Assembly: GCF_945957465.1 (NCBI RefSeq)
Contig: NZ_CAMFLC010000037.1
Span: 1-33,652, forward strand
Direction: 5' to 3'
From: an uncultured Leifsonia sp.
GTDB lineage: Bacteria; Actinomycetota; Actinomycetes; Actinomycetales; Microbacteriaceae
DNA: 33,652 nucleotides
The translations under genes were made by a program, and so were the position numbers. Shown in pieces: positions 8,223 through 16,482 of this stretch (within the stretch, counting starts at the first letter, position 1; each line of letters begins with the position of its first letter). The notes below the pieces were generated by a model that saw only the letters and a list, made by a program, of their open reading frames with translations, searched no databases and was not told where the DNA came from.

Positions 8223-8239
8223 CTGTATTCTGTATACAG
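8223..8239. promoter_or_regulatory. Operator CTGTATTCTGTATACAG between GH42 operon and gntR
   Basis: The site holds a perfect 10-bp palindrome CTGTATACAG (8230-8239) preceded by a second CTGTAT half. The identical 17-mer occurs at 15227-15243 in front of the transporter operon. TGTATACA-type palindromes are common operators of GntR/FCD regulators, and such a gene starts 70 bases away. A minus-strand TATACA inside the site could serve as the GH42 -10 box, so binding would repress. Confidence 0.75.
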
Positions 8240-8310
8240 CAACGCTAAACGGATCGTAGCGCCGGGTCAAGCCCTAAGCTGACGACCACGAGTCCGGCCG
8301 GGAGGGTCAC

Positions 8311-8970
8311 ATGGCGATCGAGCGCAAGAACCTGCGTTCCCAGGTGCGAGAGGAGCTGATCGCGCGCATGCGCGCCGGCGACGTGCGGCCGGGGGAGAGC
8401 ATCAACGAGGTGCAGCTCGCCGCCGAACTCGGCGTCTCGCGCACGCCGCTGCGGGAGGCCCTCATCGCGCTCGAGTCGGAAGGCCAGATCGAGAGCGAGA
8501 ACGGCAAGGGCTTCCGGTTCGTGCCCCTGAGCGCCCGCGAGTTCGAAGAGCTCTGCCCGATCATCGTCACACTCGAGGGGCTCGCGCTCGACCTGTCGCC
8601 GGTCGACGAGCTCGCAGCACTGGGCGAACGCCTGGGCGCGCTCGCGGCGGCGTTCTCGGACGACGTCGCCGAACACGCGGTGGTCAACCGCAAGGACGAC
8701 GAGTGGCACAACCTGATGCTGAGCTCCTGCCCCAACAAGAAGCTGCTCGAGCAGATCGCCCAGGTGCGCAGCGCCATCCACCGCTACGAATCGCTCCTGG
8801 TCGGCGACGAGGTGCTGGTCGAGCGCTCGGCCGAGGAGCATGCGGAGATCGCCCGCCACCTCGTCGAGCGCGACGTGCCGGCGGCCAAAGCGGCGCTCGC
8901 CGAGAACTGGACCAACGGCATGCGACGCCTGCTCGCCGACGCCGGCATCAAGTGGGAGCGGCTCGGCTAG
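8311..8970 (+). CDS. GntR-family transcriptional regulator, FCD subfamily
   Basis: A 219-residue FadR-like regulator. The winged helix is at about 5-75, with the typical GESINEVQLAAELGVSRTPLREAL recognition region (each part visible across residues 30-55). The C-terminal FCD effector domain carries D131 and H135 of the DDEWHNLML segment and H177 of HAEIARHL, positions used in this family for a metal and an organic acid or sugar ligand. The start has a GGAGGG ribosome site. It is divergent from the GH42 operon with the 8223-8239 site between them, so it probably regulates itself, that operon and the transporter genes whose promoter has the same site. The ligand is unknown; a sugar acid or oligosaccharide product is likely. 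Confidence 0.92.
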   Translation: MAIERKNLRSQVREELIARMRAGDVRPGESINEVQLAAELGVSRTPLREALIALESEGQIESENGKGFRFVPLSAREFEELCPIIVTLEGLALDLSPVDELAALGERLGALAAAFSDDVAEHAVVNRKDDEWHNLMLSSCPNKKLLEQIAQVRSAIHRYESLLVGDEVLVERSAEEHAEIARHLVERDVPAAKAALAENWTNGMRRLLADAGIKWERLG

Positions 8971-8976
8971 CTCCCC

Positions 8977-9035
8977 CGACATTCGTCACGAATGTCGACT
9001 TTCGTGCCGACTTTTCGTCGATTCGTCACGAATCG
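8977..9035. promoter_or_regulatory. Cluster of ATTCGTCACGAAT palindromes before the GH10 gene
   Basis: Two near-perfect palindromes: 8977-8997 with core GACATTCGTCACGAATGTC, and 9019-9035, CGATTCGTCACGAATCG. Between them CGACTTTCGTGC and CGACTTTTCGTC form a direct repeat. A related cluster precedes the GH3 gene at 21683-21735. It may be an operator array or a dispersed intergenic repeat that also forms a hairpin after gntR. Confidence 0.7.
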
Positions 9036-9090
9036 CGTCCGCTCCGCTGCGTCGAGACGCACCTCGGCGAGGCGGTAGGGGCGCCGGGGC

Positions 9091-9096
9091 TAGCGT
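9091..9096 (+). promoter_or_regulatory. -10 box TAGCGT of the GH10 gene, leaderless arrangement
   Basis: TAGCGT ends 6 bases before the ATG at 9103 and there is no Shine-Dalgarno motif in between. Confidence 0.5.
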
Positions 9097-9102
9097 GGAC
9101 GC

Positions 9103-10326
9103 ATGCAGCACCTCAGCAGCACGGGTACAGTGCCCGCGCACCGCACCGGAATCACGGCCGTCACGCTCGTCGGCCCCGAAGGCGTTCCGCTGGCGGATCG
9201 GGAGGTGACGGTCGAACAGCGCTCGCACGCGTTCGGGTTCGGCAACATCGGCTTCGACTTCGTCGAGCACGGCTTCGACGGGGCCGAGCCGTTTCTGCGG
9301 CTCTTCAACCAGGCGACGCTGCCGTTCTACTGGGGCACCTTCGAGCCGCGACGGGGTGAGACACGGGCCGCCCGCCTCCACGAGGTCGCCTCCTGGCTGG
9401 TCGGACAGGGCGTGCGGGTGAAGGGCCACCCGCTGGTCTGGCACACCGTGCAGCCCGACTGGCTGATGGAGGTCGGCGGCGACGACGAAGTGGAGCGGCT
9501 GCTGCGCGCCCATGTGCGTGAGACGGTCGCCGGCTTCGCCGACGTGATCCAGCTCTGGGACGCGATCAACGAGACCGTGATCATGCCGGTCTTCGCGAAC
9601 GGCGACAACGCGATCACACCCCTTGCCGCCACCCGCGGGCGCCAGCACCTGATCCGGCTGGCCTTCGAGGAGGCGCGCGCCGCGAACCCGGCCGCGACCC
9701 TCGTCATCAACGACTTCGAACTGTCGCCGGACTACGAGCGGGTCATCGAGGAGACGCTCGCCGACGGTGTCGCCGTCGACGCGATCGGGCTCCAGACCCA
9801 CATGCACCAGGGCTACCGCGGGGAGGACGAGATCCTGGAGATCGTCGACCGGTTCGCGCGGTTCGGCCTCCCGCTGCAGCTGACCGAGACCACGTTCGTC
9901 TCGGGCCACCTGATGCCGCCCGAGATCGAGGACCTCAACGACTATCAGGTCGAGTCCTGGCCTTCCACGCCCGAGGGGGAGGCGCGGCAGGCCGACGACA
10001 TGGAACGCCACTACCGCTCGCTGTTCGGCCACCCTGCCGTCGAATCGATCACCTACTGGGGGTTCTCGGACGCCGGCGCCTGGCTGGGCGCGCCGTCGGG
10101 CCTCGTGCGGGCCGACGGGACGCCGAAGCCGTCGTACGCGGTGCTCGAGCGGCTGATCCGCGACGAGTGGTGGACGGCGCCGACGCGCGTGCGCACCGAC
10201 GAGAACGGCGCGATCCGGGTGGAGGGCGTGGCCGGTGGCTATCGCGTCACTGACCGCGCGTTCGCGGGCGACTTCGCGATCGAACGCGGTGGCGCCACGT
10301 CACGGCTCGTCCGCCTCGGCGTGTAG
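9103..10326 (+). CDS. Intracellular endo-1,4-beta-xylanase-like enzyme, GH10
   Basis: A 407-residue GH10 protein. An N-terminal beta segment (HAFGFGNIGFDF, about 43-54) leads into the TIM barrel. Motifs are GHPLVWHT near residue 108, the acid/base E157 in WDAINE, the substrate-binding H of LQTHMHQGY, and the nucleophile E262 in LQLTETTF; ITYWGFSD gives the late barrel Trp. A short beta-rich tail (RVEGVAGGYRVTD) ends the protein. There is no signal peptide, so it should cleave imported xylo-oligosaccharides rather than polymer, as intracellular GH10 enzymes do. It is a single gene following gntR, preceded by the ATTCGTCACGAAT cluster and a leaderless -10 box, and convergent with the glycosidase gene at 10352. 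Confidence 0.9.
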   Translation: MQHLSSTGTVPAHRTGITAVTLVGPEGVPLADREVTVEQRSHAFGFGNIGFDFVEHGFDGAEPFLRLFNQATLPFYWGTFEPRRGETRAARLHEVASWLVGQGVRVKGHPLVWHTVQPDWLMEVGGDDEVERLLRAHVRETVAGFADVIQLWDAINETVIMPVFANGDNAITPLAATRGRQHLIRLAFEEARAANPAATLVINDFELSPDYERVIEETLADGVAVDAIGLQTHMHQGYRGEDEILEIVDRFARFGLPLQLTETTFVSGHLMPPEIEDLNDYQVESWPSTPEGEARQADDMERHYRSLFGHPAVESITYWGFSDAGAWLGAPSGLVRADGTPKPSYAVLERLIRDEWWTAPTRVRTDENGAIRVEGVAGGYRVTDRAFAGDFAIERGGATSRLVRLGV

Positions 10327-10351
10327 CCGCGACTCCCGACGATGCGCGGGC

Positions 10352-11983
10352 TCACCCCGAAACCGACACCGCCAGATCGACGAACAGCGCCGCCGACCAC
10401 CCGAACGCGGTCGTCGCCGTCCGCGCCTTCTGCCCGGTCGACGGGTTGAAGTACTCGTGCGGTCCTCCCGCGTGGATGACCAGGCGGAGCGTCTCCTCGA
10501 CCAGTTCGCGCGAGCGGGCCGTGTGGCCGGACACCGCCAGTCCCGCCGCCAGCAGCGCGTTGACGTTGACCCACACGGGCCCGCGCCACATGCGCTCGTC
10601 GGAGTATGACGCCTCACGGCGAGCGACGGTGGGTACGGTCCAGGTCGTCGCGAAGCGTTCGGGGTCGTCGAGTGCGGCGAGGATTCCCGTGACGTAGCGG
10701 CCAGGCAGCCGGCCGGTCAGCAGCGGCAGGAGCGACACGGCGGTCTCGGCGGCCACGGGACGCCCGGCGCCGGCTGACAGGAAGAAGCCCGCCTCGTCGT
10801 CCCACATCCCCTCCAGCAGCGCGAGCGTGTGCGCGGCCCGGTCGGCGTACCGAGCGGCCGCGGCGACGTCTCCGGTCTCCCGCGCCCGTGCCGCCAGCAG
10901 GTCGTCCTGCAGGATCAGGTACGCCGCGAGGTCGGGCGACGCCACCGGCAGCTCGGCGTCGAAGACCGGGCTGTCGTCGAGGCCGGACGAGTACGGGTGG
11001 CCGTACTCGGGCATCCCGTCGCCGTCCAGGTCGGAGTGCGCGAACCACCACTCCTGACTGCGTGCGACGGCCTCCCATGCCGCGTCGAAGAACGCGGGAT
11101 CGTCGACGAAGCCGTCGAGTCGCCGGAGCGCCCACGCTGCCAGCGGCGGCTTGGTCAGCGGGATCGGCGCCGCGGGGTCCGCGATGGCCGAGCCGGCGCG
11201 GCGCAGGTTCTCCCGGTCGCCGGGCGGGAGGTCGTCGCTCGACGCGAGGACGCCCTCGTCGTGCACCACGTCCGGCAGCTGGCCGTCGGCGGTCGCGTAG
11301 CCGAACGCCAGCTCCAGTTGCTCGCGCGCGAGCTCAGGGTCGCCGTGCCGGAGACCCGAGGCGATGAAGTACGCGTCCCACTGCCAGAGGCCGACGTAGC
11401 CGATCTTCGAGGGGACGACCGCCCGCGCGCCGCGGCCGGGGAGCGAAACGATGTTGGCGCCGAGCACCCACCAGCAGAAGGCGGTCATGTCGGCGAGGTC
11501 GTCGCGTACGGCGGGCGTGCGGGCGAACCACGCGTCCCAGACGGCGCCCGTCGCCGCGAGGGCGGCCTCGTGCTCGCGACCAGGAACGCGCCGCACGCCG
11601 TCCGTCGAGATCCGCACCGAGCCGTCGGCCGACGAGAACGATGTGGTCGCTCCCGACGGGTCGGTGACCTCCAGCGACCAGCTGCCGCGGCCTCCCGCGC
11701 TCAGCGCGTCGGGGCCATCGAAGGTCAGCGTCACGTCCGAGTCGCCGAACGCGATGCGATCGGGGCGCACGGCGGACACGGGGGCGACGCGCCCGTCGCC
11801 GTCGAGCACACGCAGCGTCCGCACGAGCACGCAGTCATCCAGAGCGCGCTCGTACTCGGCGAGCCTGACCGTCAGACCATCGGGCACCGCGTCGTCGCGG
11901 AAGACCAGGATGCGCGATCCTGGCAGCGTGAACGGCGCCGACACCAGATCGAGGAACGGCGACACGCGATCCGCGGTGCTCAC
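10352..11983 (-). CDS. Glycoside hydrolase with (alpha/alpha)6 barrel, GH63/MGH1-like
   Basis: A 543-residue protein with a beta-rich N-terminal part (about 1-150) and an (alpha/alpha)6 barrel. Family landmarks are SKIGYVGLWQWDAYFIASGL, GLDDSPVFD with the probable catalytic acid D336/D337, WRGPVWVNVNALL, and PHEYFNPSTG with the probable base E510. Such enzymes (GH63, mannosylglycerate hydrolase type) are inverting alpha-glycosidases acting on glucosides or mannosides; the substrate here is not clear. No signal peptide is seen. The GTG start overlaps the stop of the preceding permease gene by four bases (GTGA), so it is the last gene of the transporter operon and probably processes the imported sugar. 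Confidence 0.82.
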   Translation of the reverse strand: MSTADRVSPFLDLVSAPFTLPGSRILVFRDDAVPDGLTVRLAEYERALDDCVLVRTLRVLDGDGRVAPVSAVRPDRIAFGDSDVTLTFDGPDALSAGGRGSWSLEVTDPSGATTSFSSADGSVRISTDGVRRVPGREHEAALAATGAVWDAWFARTPAVRDDLADMTAFCWWVLGANIVSLPGRGARAVVPSKIGYVGLWQWDAYFIASGLRHGDPELAREQLELAFGYATADGQLPDVVHDEGVLASSDDLPPGDRENLRRAGSAIADPAAPIPLTKPPLAAWALRRLDGFVDDPAFFDAAWEAVARSQEWWFAHSDLDGDGMPEYGHPYSSGLDDSPVFDAELPVASPDLAAYLILQDDLLAARARETGDVAAAARYADRAAHTLALLEGMWDDEAGFFLSAGAGRPVAAETAVSLLPLLTGRLPGRYVTGILAALDDPERFATTWTVPTVARREASYSDERMWRGPVWVNVNALLAAGLAVSGHTARSRELVEETLRLVIHAGGPHEYFNPSTGQKARTATTAFGWSAALFVDLAVSVSG

Positions 11984-12885
11984 CGCCCGCCCAGCCCCGA
12001 CGCCGCCATGCTGTTGAGGATGCGTCGCTGCCCGATCACGAACGCGATCAGCATCGGGATGGTGGCGATCGCCGACGCGGCCATGATCAGACCGTAGTTG
12101 ACCGAGCCGAACTGGCCGCGGAAGCTCTGCAGCAGCAGCGGCACCGTGAAGTTCTCCTGCGAATTGAGGATCACCAGCGGCAGCAGGAAGTTGTTCCAGG
12201 TGCTCAGCGCGACGATGATCGCCAGCGCGCCGAGTCCGGGCGTGAGGTTCGGGAGGATGATGCTCCAGAAGATCCGCCAGCGCCCGGCGCCGTCGACGAT
12301 CGCGGCCTCCTCCAACTCCTTCGGCAGCGAGAGGACGAACTGGCGCATCAGGAACACGGCGAACGGGTTCGCCAGCGCGGCCGGAACGATGAGCGCGAGG
12401 TGCGAGTCCACCCAGCCGAGCCGTGCCATCAGGAAGTAGAAGGGGATCAGCGTGACCTGCATCGGGATCATCTGCGTCGCCAGGAAGACGACGAACAGTA
12501 CCCGGCTGCCGCGGAAGGGGATGCGGGCGAACGCGTAGCCGGCCATCGCGGCCGTGATCAGCGTGCCGACGACCACCAGCACGGCGATGTAGATCGTGTT
12601 CCAGTATGCGGAGCCGAACGGCACGTCATTCCAGGCGTCCACATAGTTCTGCAGCGTGAACGGCTGCGGCCAGAAGCTCAGCGGGTCGTTCAGCAGCTGC
12701 GGGAGCGACTTGAACGAGGTGACCAGCATCCAGAGGAACGGGAACACCATCGCGATGCCGCCCACCAGGAGCACGATGTGGAGGACGGCCTTGCGGGCAC
12801 GGCCGGCCCCCTTGCCGGTGCGTGGCGTGCGCGGGGCCGGCGCCGAAGGGGCGGTGGACGTCGCGGTCAGCTCGGCGGTGGTCAT
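11980..12885 (-). CDS. Sugar ABC transporter permease (MalG/CUT1 type)
   Basis: A 301-residue inner-membrane permease with about six membrane segments. After a Pro/Ala-rich cytoplasmic head (1-30), the first segment is VLHIVLLVGGIAMVFPFLWM; the EAA loop that contacts the ATPase reads EEAAIVDGAGRWRIFWSIILP. It ends with the MalG-like RRILNSMAASGLGG. Together with the neighbouring permease it forms the pore of a carbohydrate-uptake type 1 importer. The ATG overlaps the upstream stop (ATGA) and its own end overlaps the glycosidase GTG. No ATPase gene is present in the operon, so a shared MsmK/MsiK-like ATPase is expected elsewhere on the chromosome. Confidence 0.93.
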   Translation of the reverse strand: MTTAELTATSTAPSAPAPRTPRTGKGAGRARKAVLHIVLLVGGIAMVFPFLWMLVTSFKSLPQLLNDPLSFWPQPFTLQNYVDAWNDVPFGSAYWNTIYIAVLVVVGTLITAAMAGYAFARIPFRGSRVLFVVFLATQMIPMQVTLIPFYFLMARLGWVDSHLALIVPAALANPFAVFLMRQFVLSLPKELEEAAIVDGAGRWRIFWSIILPNLTPGLGALAIIVALSTWNNFLLPLVILNSQENFTVPLLLQSFRGQFGSVNYGLIMAASAIATIPMLIAFVIGQRRILNSMAASGLGGR

Positions 12886-13847
12886 GCGGCACCATCCTCG
12901 TAGTGGACGAACTTCTTCTGCGCGGTGAACTGGATGCCCGTGATGATGAGCGTGATGATCAGCAGGATGATGGAGGCCGCGCTGGCCGGACCGAACTGGA
13001 ACTTGCCGAAGCCCAGATCGTAGATGTGGTACACGATCGTGCGGGTGGCGTTGTCGGGACCGGCGTTCGCCGTCAGGATGAACACGGTGTCGAACGTCTG
13101 CAGCGAGCTGATGAACGCGATGACCGTCGAGAAGAAGATGATCGGCGACAGCAGCGGCAGCCGCACGCGGAAGAACAGGGTGAGCGCGCCGGCGCCGTCG
13201 AGCCGGGCCGCCTCGATGACAGCGGGCGAGATGTTCTGCAGGCCGGCCAGGAAGATGATGACGTTCAGGCCGACGGACGACCAGATCGTCACGATGCACA
13301 CCGCGATGAGGGCGAGGTGCGGGTCGCCCAGCCAGTCCGGCGGCGCGACGTGGAAGACCGAGGCGATGAAGCCGCTGATCACTCCGTCTTTGCGGAAGAG
13401 CTGCTGCCAGATCATCGCGACGGCCACCGACGAGGTCACCACCGGTGCGAAGAACAGGATCAGATAGAGCGTGCGCGTCTTCAACCGCTCGAGGGCGACC
13501 GCCAGGACGACGGCGAGCCCGAGGCCGATCGGTACCGTGATGAGGGCGATCAGCAGGGTGTTGAGGATCGACCTCCCCAACAGCGGATCGGTCAGCTCCG
13601 TCTTGAAGTTGTCGAAGCCGACCCAGCTGAGGTCGTTCAAGCCGTCCCAGTGGGCGAAGGCGAGCACCAGGCTCGCGACGAACGGCACGACGACGAAGAG
13701 CGCCATCCCGAGCAGCTGCGGCCCGACGAAGACGTAGCCCCAGCGGCGGTCGCGACGCCGCCAGGCGGACTCCGTACGGAGCCCGCCCGGCGTCGCGGGG
13801 GTGATCTCGGCCTCGGTGACGACCGCTGCCTCTCCCAGTGCGCTCAC
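12882..13847 (-). CDS. Sugar ABC transporter permease (MalF/CUT1 type)
   Basis: A 321-residue membrane protein with about six segments, starting with WGYVFVGPQLLGMALFVVVP after a 35-residue cytoplasmic head. The EAA loop is VIEAARLDGAGALTLFFRVRL, and the TFDTVFILTANAGPDNATRT segment is typical of MalF-type partners. The start is GTG at 13847, 10 bases after the stop of the binding-protein gene; the end overlaps the second permease in ATGA. It forms the heterodimeric channel of the importer with that protein. Confidence 0.93.
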   Translation of the reverse strand: MSALGEAAVVTEAEITPATPGGLRTESAWRRRDRRWGYVFVGPQLLGMALFVVVPFVASLVLAFAHWDGLNDLSWVGFDNFKTELTDPLLGRSILNTLLIALITVPIGLGLAVVLAVALERLKTRTLYLILFFAPVVTSSVAVAMIWQQLFRKDGVISGFIASVFHVAPPDWLGDPHLALIAVCIVTIWSSVGLNVIIFLAGLQNISPAVIEAARLDGAGALTLFFRVRLPLLSPIIFFSTVIAFISSLQTFDTVFILTANAGPDNATRTIVYHIYDLGFGKFQFGPASAASIILLIITLIITGIQFTAQKKFVHYEDGAA

Positions 13848-13857
13848 GTCGTTCGCC

Positions 13858-15162
13858 TCACTTGCCGCCGGTCTTGTCGGCGATCATCTTCGCGACGTCG
13901 TCGAGGGTGGCCTGCGTGGACTCCTTGCCCTGGTAGAGCGCCAGCATCTTGTCGCTGATGTCGCTGGACAGGCCGGGCACGGAGGCCTCGGTGGTGTAGT
14001 CCTCGAAGCCGATGTCGCGCATGTCGAGCAGGGTCTGGGCGTGCGCCGGGTAGCCGTCGAGGACGACCGAGTCGGCGCCCTTGATCGACGGGACGGCGTT
14101 GCCGCCGCCCTTCAGACGGAAGGTCTGGCCCTCGGCCGAGAGGAAGTTCGTCCAGAACGTGAACGCGGCGTCCTTGTTCTTGGTCTTGGCGTTGATGGCG
14201 AGGTAGCTCACCGCGACGCCGGTCGGGGCAGCCTTGCCCGACGGCGTGGGCCACGGAGCGACGTCGTAGTTCTCCGGGTCGCCCGCCGCCTTGACGGTGC
14301 CGATCGTGTAGCGGCCCTGGACGAAGAAGCCGGCTTTGTGGGTCACGAAGACGCTGTCCGCGCCGGCGCCCTCCGGGAGCGTGTCGGCGACGACGAAGGT
14401 GCCGTTCTGGAAGTTCTTGGCGAGGACGTCCATCGCCTTGATGCTCGTCGGGTCGGTGTTGGCGACGAACTTCCCGGAGTCGTCGAAGGCCTTCCCGCCC
14501 TGGGACGAGATCCAGCTGTAGTGGGTCGACCAGTAGTTCCAGAACATCGAACCGGTCAGGCCCGCCTTGTGCAGCTTCTCGTTCATGTCGAGGAACGCTT
14601 CTGTCGTCCACTTGCCTTCGGAGGCGAGCTTCGCCGGGTCCTCCGTGACGCCGGCCTTCTTGAGAGCGGCCTTGTCGTACCAGAGGGCGTCGGGGTTGGA
14701 GTCGTTGGGCGCCGCGTAGAGCTCGTCGCCCTTCTTGGTCGCCCCGAACAGGCCCTGCGCGAAGTCCGCAGGCTTGGTCTTGCTCGCGGACGAGTTCATC
14801 AGCGAGGTCAGCGGCAGCAGCGCCTTGGAGTTGACGAACTGGCCGATCTTGTCGTCACCGATGTAGAACACGTCCGGAGCGGTGCCGGAGGCCAGCTGCG
14901 CGAGGAGCTTGGTGTGGTAGTCGCCGTAGTCGGCGACCGGCTGGAGCACCACTTTGATGTCGGGGTGCTGCTTCATGAACTGGGTGTCGAATTCCTTGTA
15001 CCGGGTGAGCTCCTGGGGCGTGCCCCAGGTGGACCAGACGACCGTCTTGGTCCCTGACCCCGAGCCGGAGCCGGAGCCGGAGCAAGCGGCCAGTCCGAGT
15101 GCCAGTGCGGTGGCCGCCGTGATGGCGAGCGCCCTTCTCACCGTTGAGTCGACGCGAGACAT
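13858..15162 (-). CDS. Sugar-binding lipoprotein of ABC transporter
   Basis: A 434-residue extracytoplasmic solute-binding protein (family 1). The lipoprotein signal has R9/R10, a hydrophobic stretch and the lipobox LAAC with lipidated C27, followed by a five-fold Ser-Gly linker. The mature part begins with TVVWSTWGTPQELTRYKEF, and typical segments are HPDIKVVLQPV, SGTAPDVFYIGDD, LWYDKAALKKAGV and GYPAHAQTLLDM. It captures an oligosaccharide outside the membrane and feeds the two permeases. First gene of the transporter operon; ribosome site AAGGAACGAGG region just before the ATG. The promoter overlaps the operator at 15227-15243. Confidence 0.94.
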   Translation of the reverse strand: MSRVDSTVRRALAITAATALALGLAACSGSGSGSGSGTKTVVWSTWGTPQELTRYKEFDTQFMKQHPDIKVVLQPVADYGDYHTKLLAQLASGTAPDVFYIGDDKIGQFVNSKALLPLTSLMNSSASKTKPADFAQGLFGATKKGDELYAAPNDSNPDALWYDKAALKKAGVTEDPAKLASEGKWTTEAFLDMNEKLHKAGLTGSMFWNYWSTHYSWISSQGGKAFDDSGKFVANTDPTSIKAMDVLAKNFQNGTFVVADTLPEGAGADSVFVTHKAGFFVQGRYTIGTVKAAGDPENYDVAPWPTPSGKAAPTGVAVSYLAINAKTKNKDAAFTFWTNFLSAEGQTFRLKGGGNAVPSIKGADSVVLDGYPAHAQTLLDMRDIGFEDYTTEASVPGLSSDISDKMLALYQGKESTQATLDDVAKMIADKTGGK

Positions 15163-15226
15163 GAGTACCTCGTTCCTTGAGAGTCTCTGCTGTGTGGGGG
15201 TGCGCCGGAGTGCAGCGCGGGTCCGT

Positions 15227-15243
15227 CTGTATTCTGTATACAG
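15227..15243. promoter_or_regulatory. Operator CTGTATTCTGTATACAG before the transporter operon
   Basis: Identical over 17 bases to the site at 8223-8239, with the 10-bp palindrome at 15234-15243. It lies between the divergent transporter operon and serine hydrolase gene, so one bound GntR dimer could affect both. Confidence 0.78.
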
Positions 15244-15263
15244 TAGGCAGATGGCGAATGCAA
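15235..15263 (-). promoter_or_regulatory. Promoter of the transporter operon
   Basis: On the minus strand TTGCAT (15263-15258) is followed after a 17-bp spacer by TATACA (15240-15235). The -10 hexamer lies inside the operator palindrome, so occupancy by the regulator would block RNA polymerase. Confidence 0.6.
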
Positions 15264-15306
15264 GTGCCTCCTTGCATGCCCACTCGCGCCACGCGAAGAT
15301 GCGGTC

Positions 15307-16335
15307 ATGCCCGACTTCCGCCGCGTCACCGACCTGGTGGACGCACGCGGAGGGGCGGCCTGGCTCACCGTGATGCGCGGCGGGGAGGTCCTCCTCGACC
15401 GCCGGACGGGCTGCGGCCCCGACGCCCTGTTCTACACGTTCTCGGTGAGCAAACCGTTCGTGGCGCTCGCGGTGCACCTGCTGGCCGAGCGGGGGATGCT
15501 GCGCCTCGACGACCCGGTCGCCGCTCACTGGCCCGCCTATGCGCGCGGCGGCAAGTCCGACATCACCATCCGTCACGTGCTCTCGCATCGCGCCGGCGTC
15601 CCGTACTCGACCGGGAGCCTGCTCGGCGACACGGTCCGCTTGACGGATCTGCGGCGCTCGGTCGCAGCCGCCGAGGCTGCCCGCCCGCGGTGGCCCGCGG
15701 GCGAAGTGGTCGGATACCACGTGCTCAGCTTCGGCTTCATCCTGGGTGAGCTCGTCCGCCGCGTCGGCGGGATGCCGGTGGAAAGGTTCATCGCCGAGAA
15801 CCTGCTGCGGCCGGCCGGTCTGACCGAGACGACGCTCGGCCTCCCCGATGGGCAGGCCTCCCGTGGAGTGCCGCTGCGCGCGGTGAGCGCCGCCGAACAC
15901 GCCCGCACGCTCCTGTTCAACCGGCCGCGGACGCGGGCAGTGCCGGTGCCGGCGGCTGCGCTCAGCACCAACGGACGCGAACTCGCGGACTTCTACCGGT
16001 TGCTCCTCGCCGGCGGGGAGGGCGTGCTGAGGCCCGAGACGATCGCCGCCGCGCGGGAGGTCTCGAGCGACGGCGAGCCCGACCGGATCATGGGATACCC
16101 GGTGCGCTGGGCGTACGGCTTCCAGCTCGGCGGCCCGATCGGGCTGGCCCGGCCCACGGGCTCCCGCGCCGATCCCCGTACGTTCGGCCACAACGGCAGC
16201 AGCATCTGCAACGTCTGGGCCGATCCGGTGCGCGACCTGGTGGTCGCCTACCTGACGAACACCGCCGACGAGCGCCGCCGCGCCCTCCGGCACCTCAGCG
16301 ACGTGAGCGACGCGATCCTCGAAGCCTCCGCCTGA
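15307..16335 (+). CDS. Serine hydrolase, beta-lactamase class C / esterase family
   Basis: A 342-residue protein of the beta-lactamase-like fold. The nucleophile motif SxxK is S46-V-S-K49 in FYTFSVSKPFVALAV; HVLSHRAGVPY is the usual following block; GYHVLSFGFILGEL holds the Tyr of the YxN-like second motif; and FGHNGSSICNVWAD near the C-terminus is the HxG-type third motif. Members are esterases, D-amino-acid peptidases or lactamases; by context (divergent from the sugar transporter, shared operator) an esterase that removes acyl groups from oligosaccharides is plausible but not shown. No signal peptide. The ATG is preceded by GAAGAT at 6 bases' distance, a weak leaderless -10. Confidence 0.85.
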   Translation: MPDFRRVTDLVDARGGAAWLTVMRGGEVLLDRRTGCGPDALFYTFSVSKPFVALAVHLLAERGMLRLDDPVAAHWPAYARGGKSDITIRHVLSHRAGVPYSTGSLLGDTVRLTDLRRSVAAAEAARPRWPAGEVVGYHVLSFGFILGELVRRVGGMPVERFIAENLLRPAGLTETTLGLPDGQASRGVPLRAVSAAEHARTLLFNRPRTRAVPVPAAALSTNGRELADFYRLLLAGGEGVLRPETIAAAREVSSDGEPDRIMGYPVRWAYGFQLGGPIGLARPTGSRADPRTFGHNGSSICNVWADPVRDLVVAYLTNTADERRRALRHLSDVSDAILEASA

Positions 16336-16362
16336 CCGCCCCACCTGACCGCCCACCTGCCC

Positions 16363-16422
16363 GCGAGACGTGAGTAATCGCGCAAATCCACCCCCGGATT
16401 CCCGCGATTACTCACGTCTCGC
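16363..16422. repeat. Perfect 20-bp inverted repeat with 20-base loop
   Basis: GCGAGACGTGAGTAATCGCG (16363-16382) is repeated exactly in reverse complement at 16403-16422. The loop contains a nested AATCC/GGATT pair. It lies between two plus-strand genes and has no T-run, so it looks more like a REP-type intergenic element than an ordinary terminator, although it could stop or protect transcripts of the serine hydrolase gene. Confidence 0.9.
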
Positions 16423-16470
16423 ACGAGGGCTGGAGGCGCTCGGGCGATCGGCCGGCCCGCGTCAGCGAGG

Positions 16471-16476
16471 TAGTTT
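16471..16476 (+). promoter_or_regulatory. -10 box TAGTTT of the isochorismatase-like gene, leaderless arrangement
   Basis: TAGTTT ends 6 bases before the GTG at 16483. An ATG at 16481 is followed by an immediate out-of-frame context, so the spacing supports GTG as the start. Confidence 0.5.
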
Positions 16477-16482
16477 ATCCAT

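Noticed and set aside
13858-16356. A frame of 832 residues open on the minus strand through the serine hydrolase gene
   Set aside because: Only the part from 15162 matches a binding protein with a lipobox; the upstream part is Arg/Ala-rich shadow of the 15307-16335 gene.
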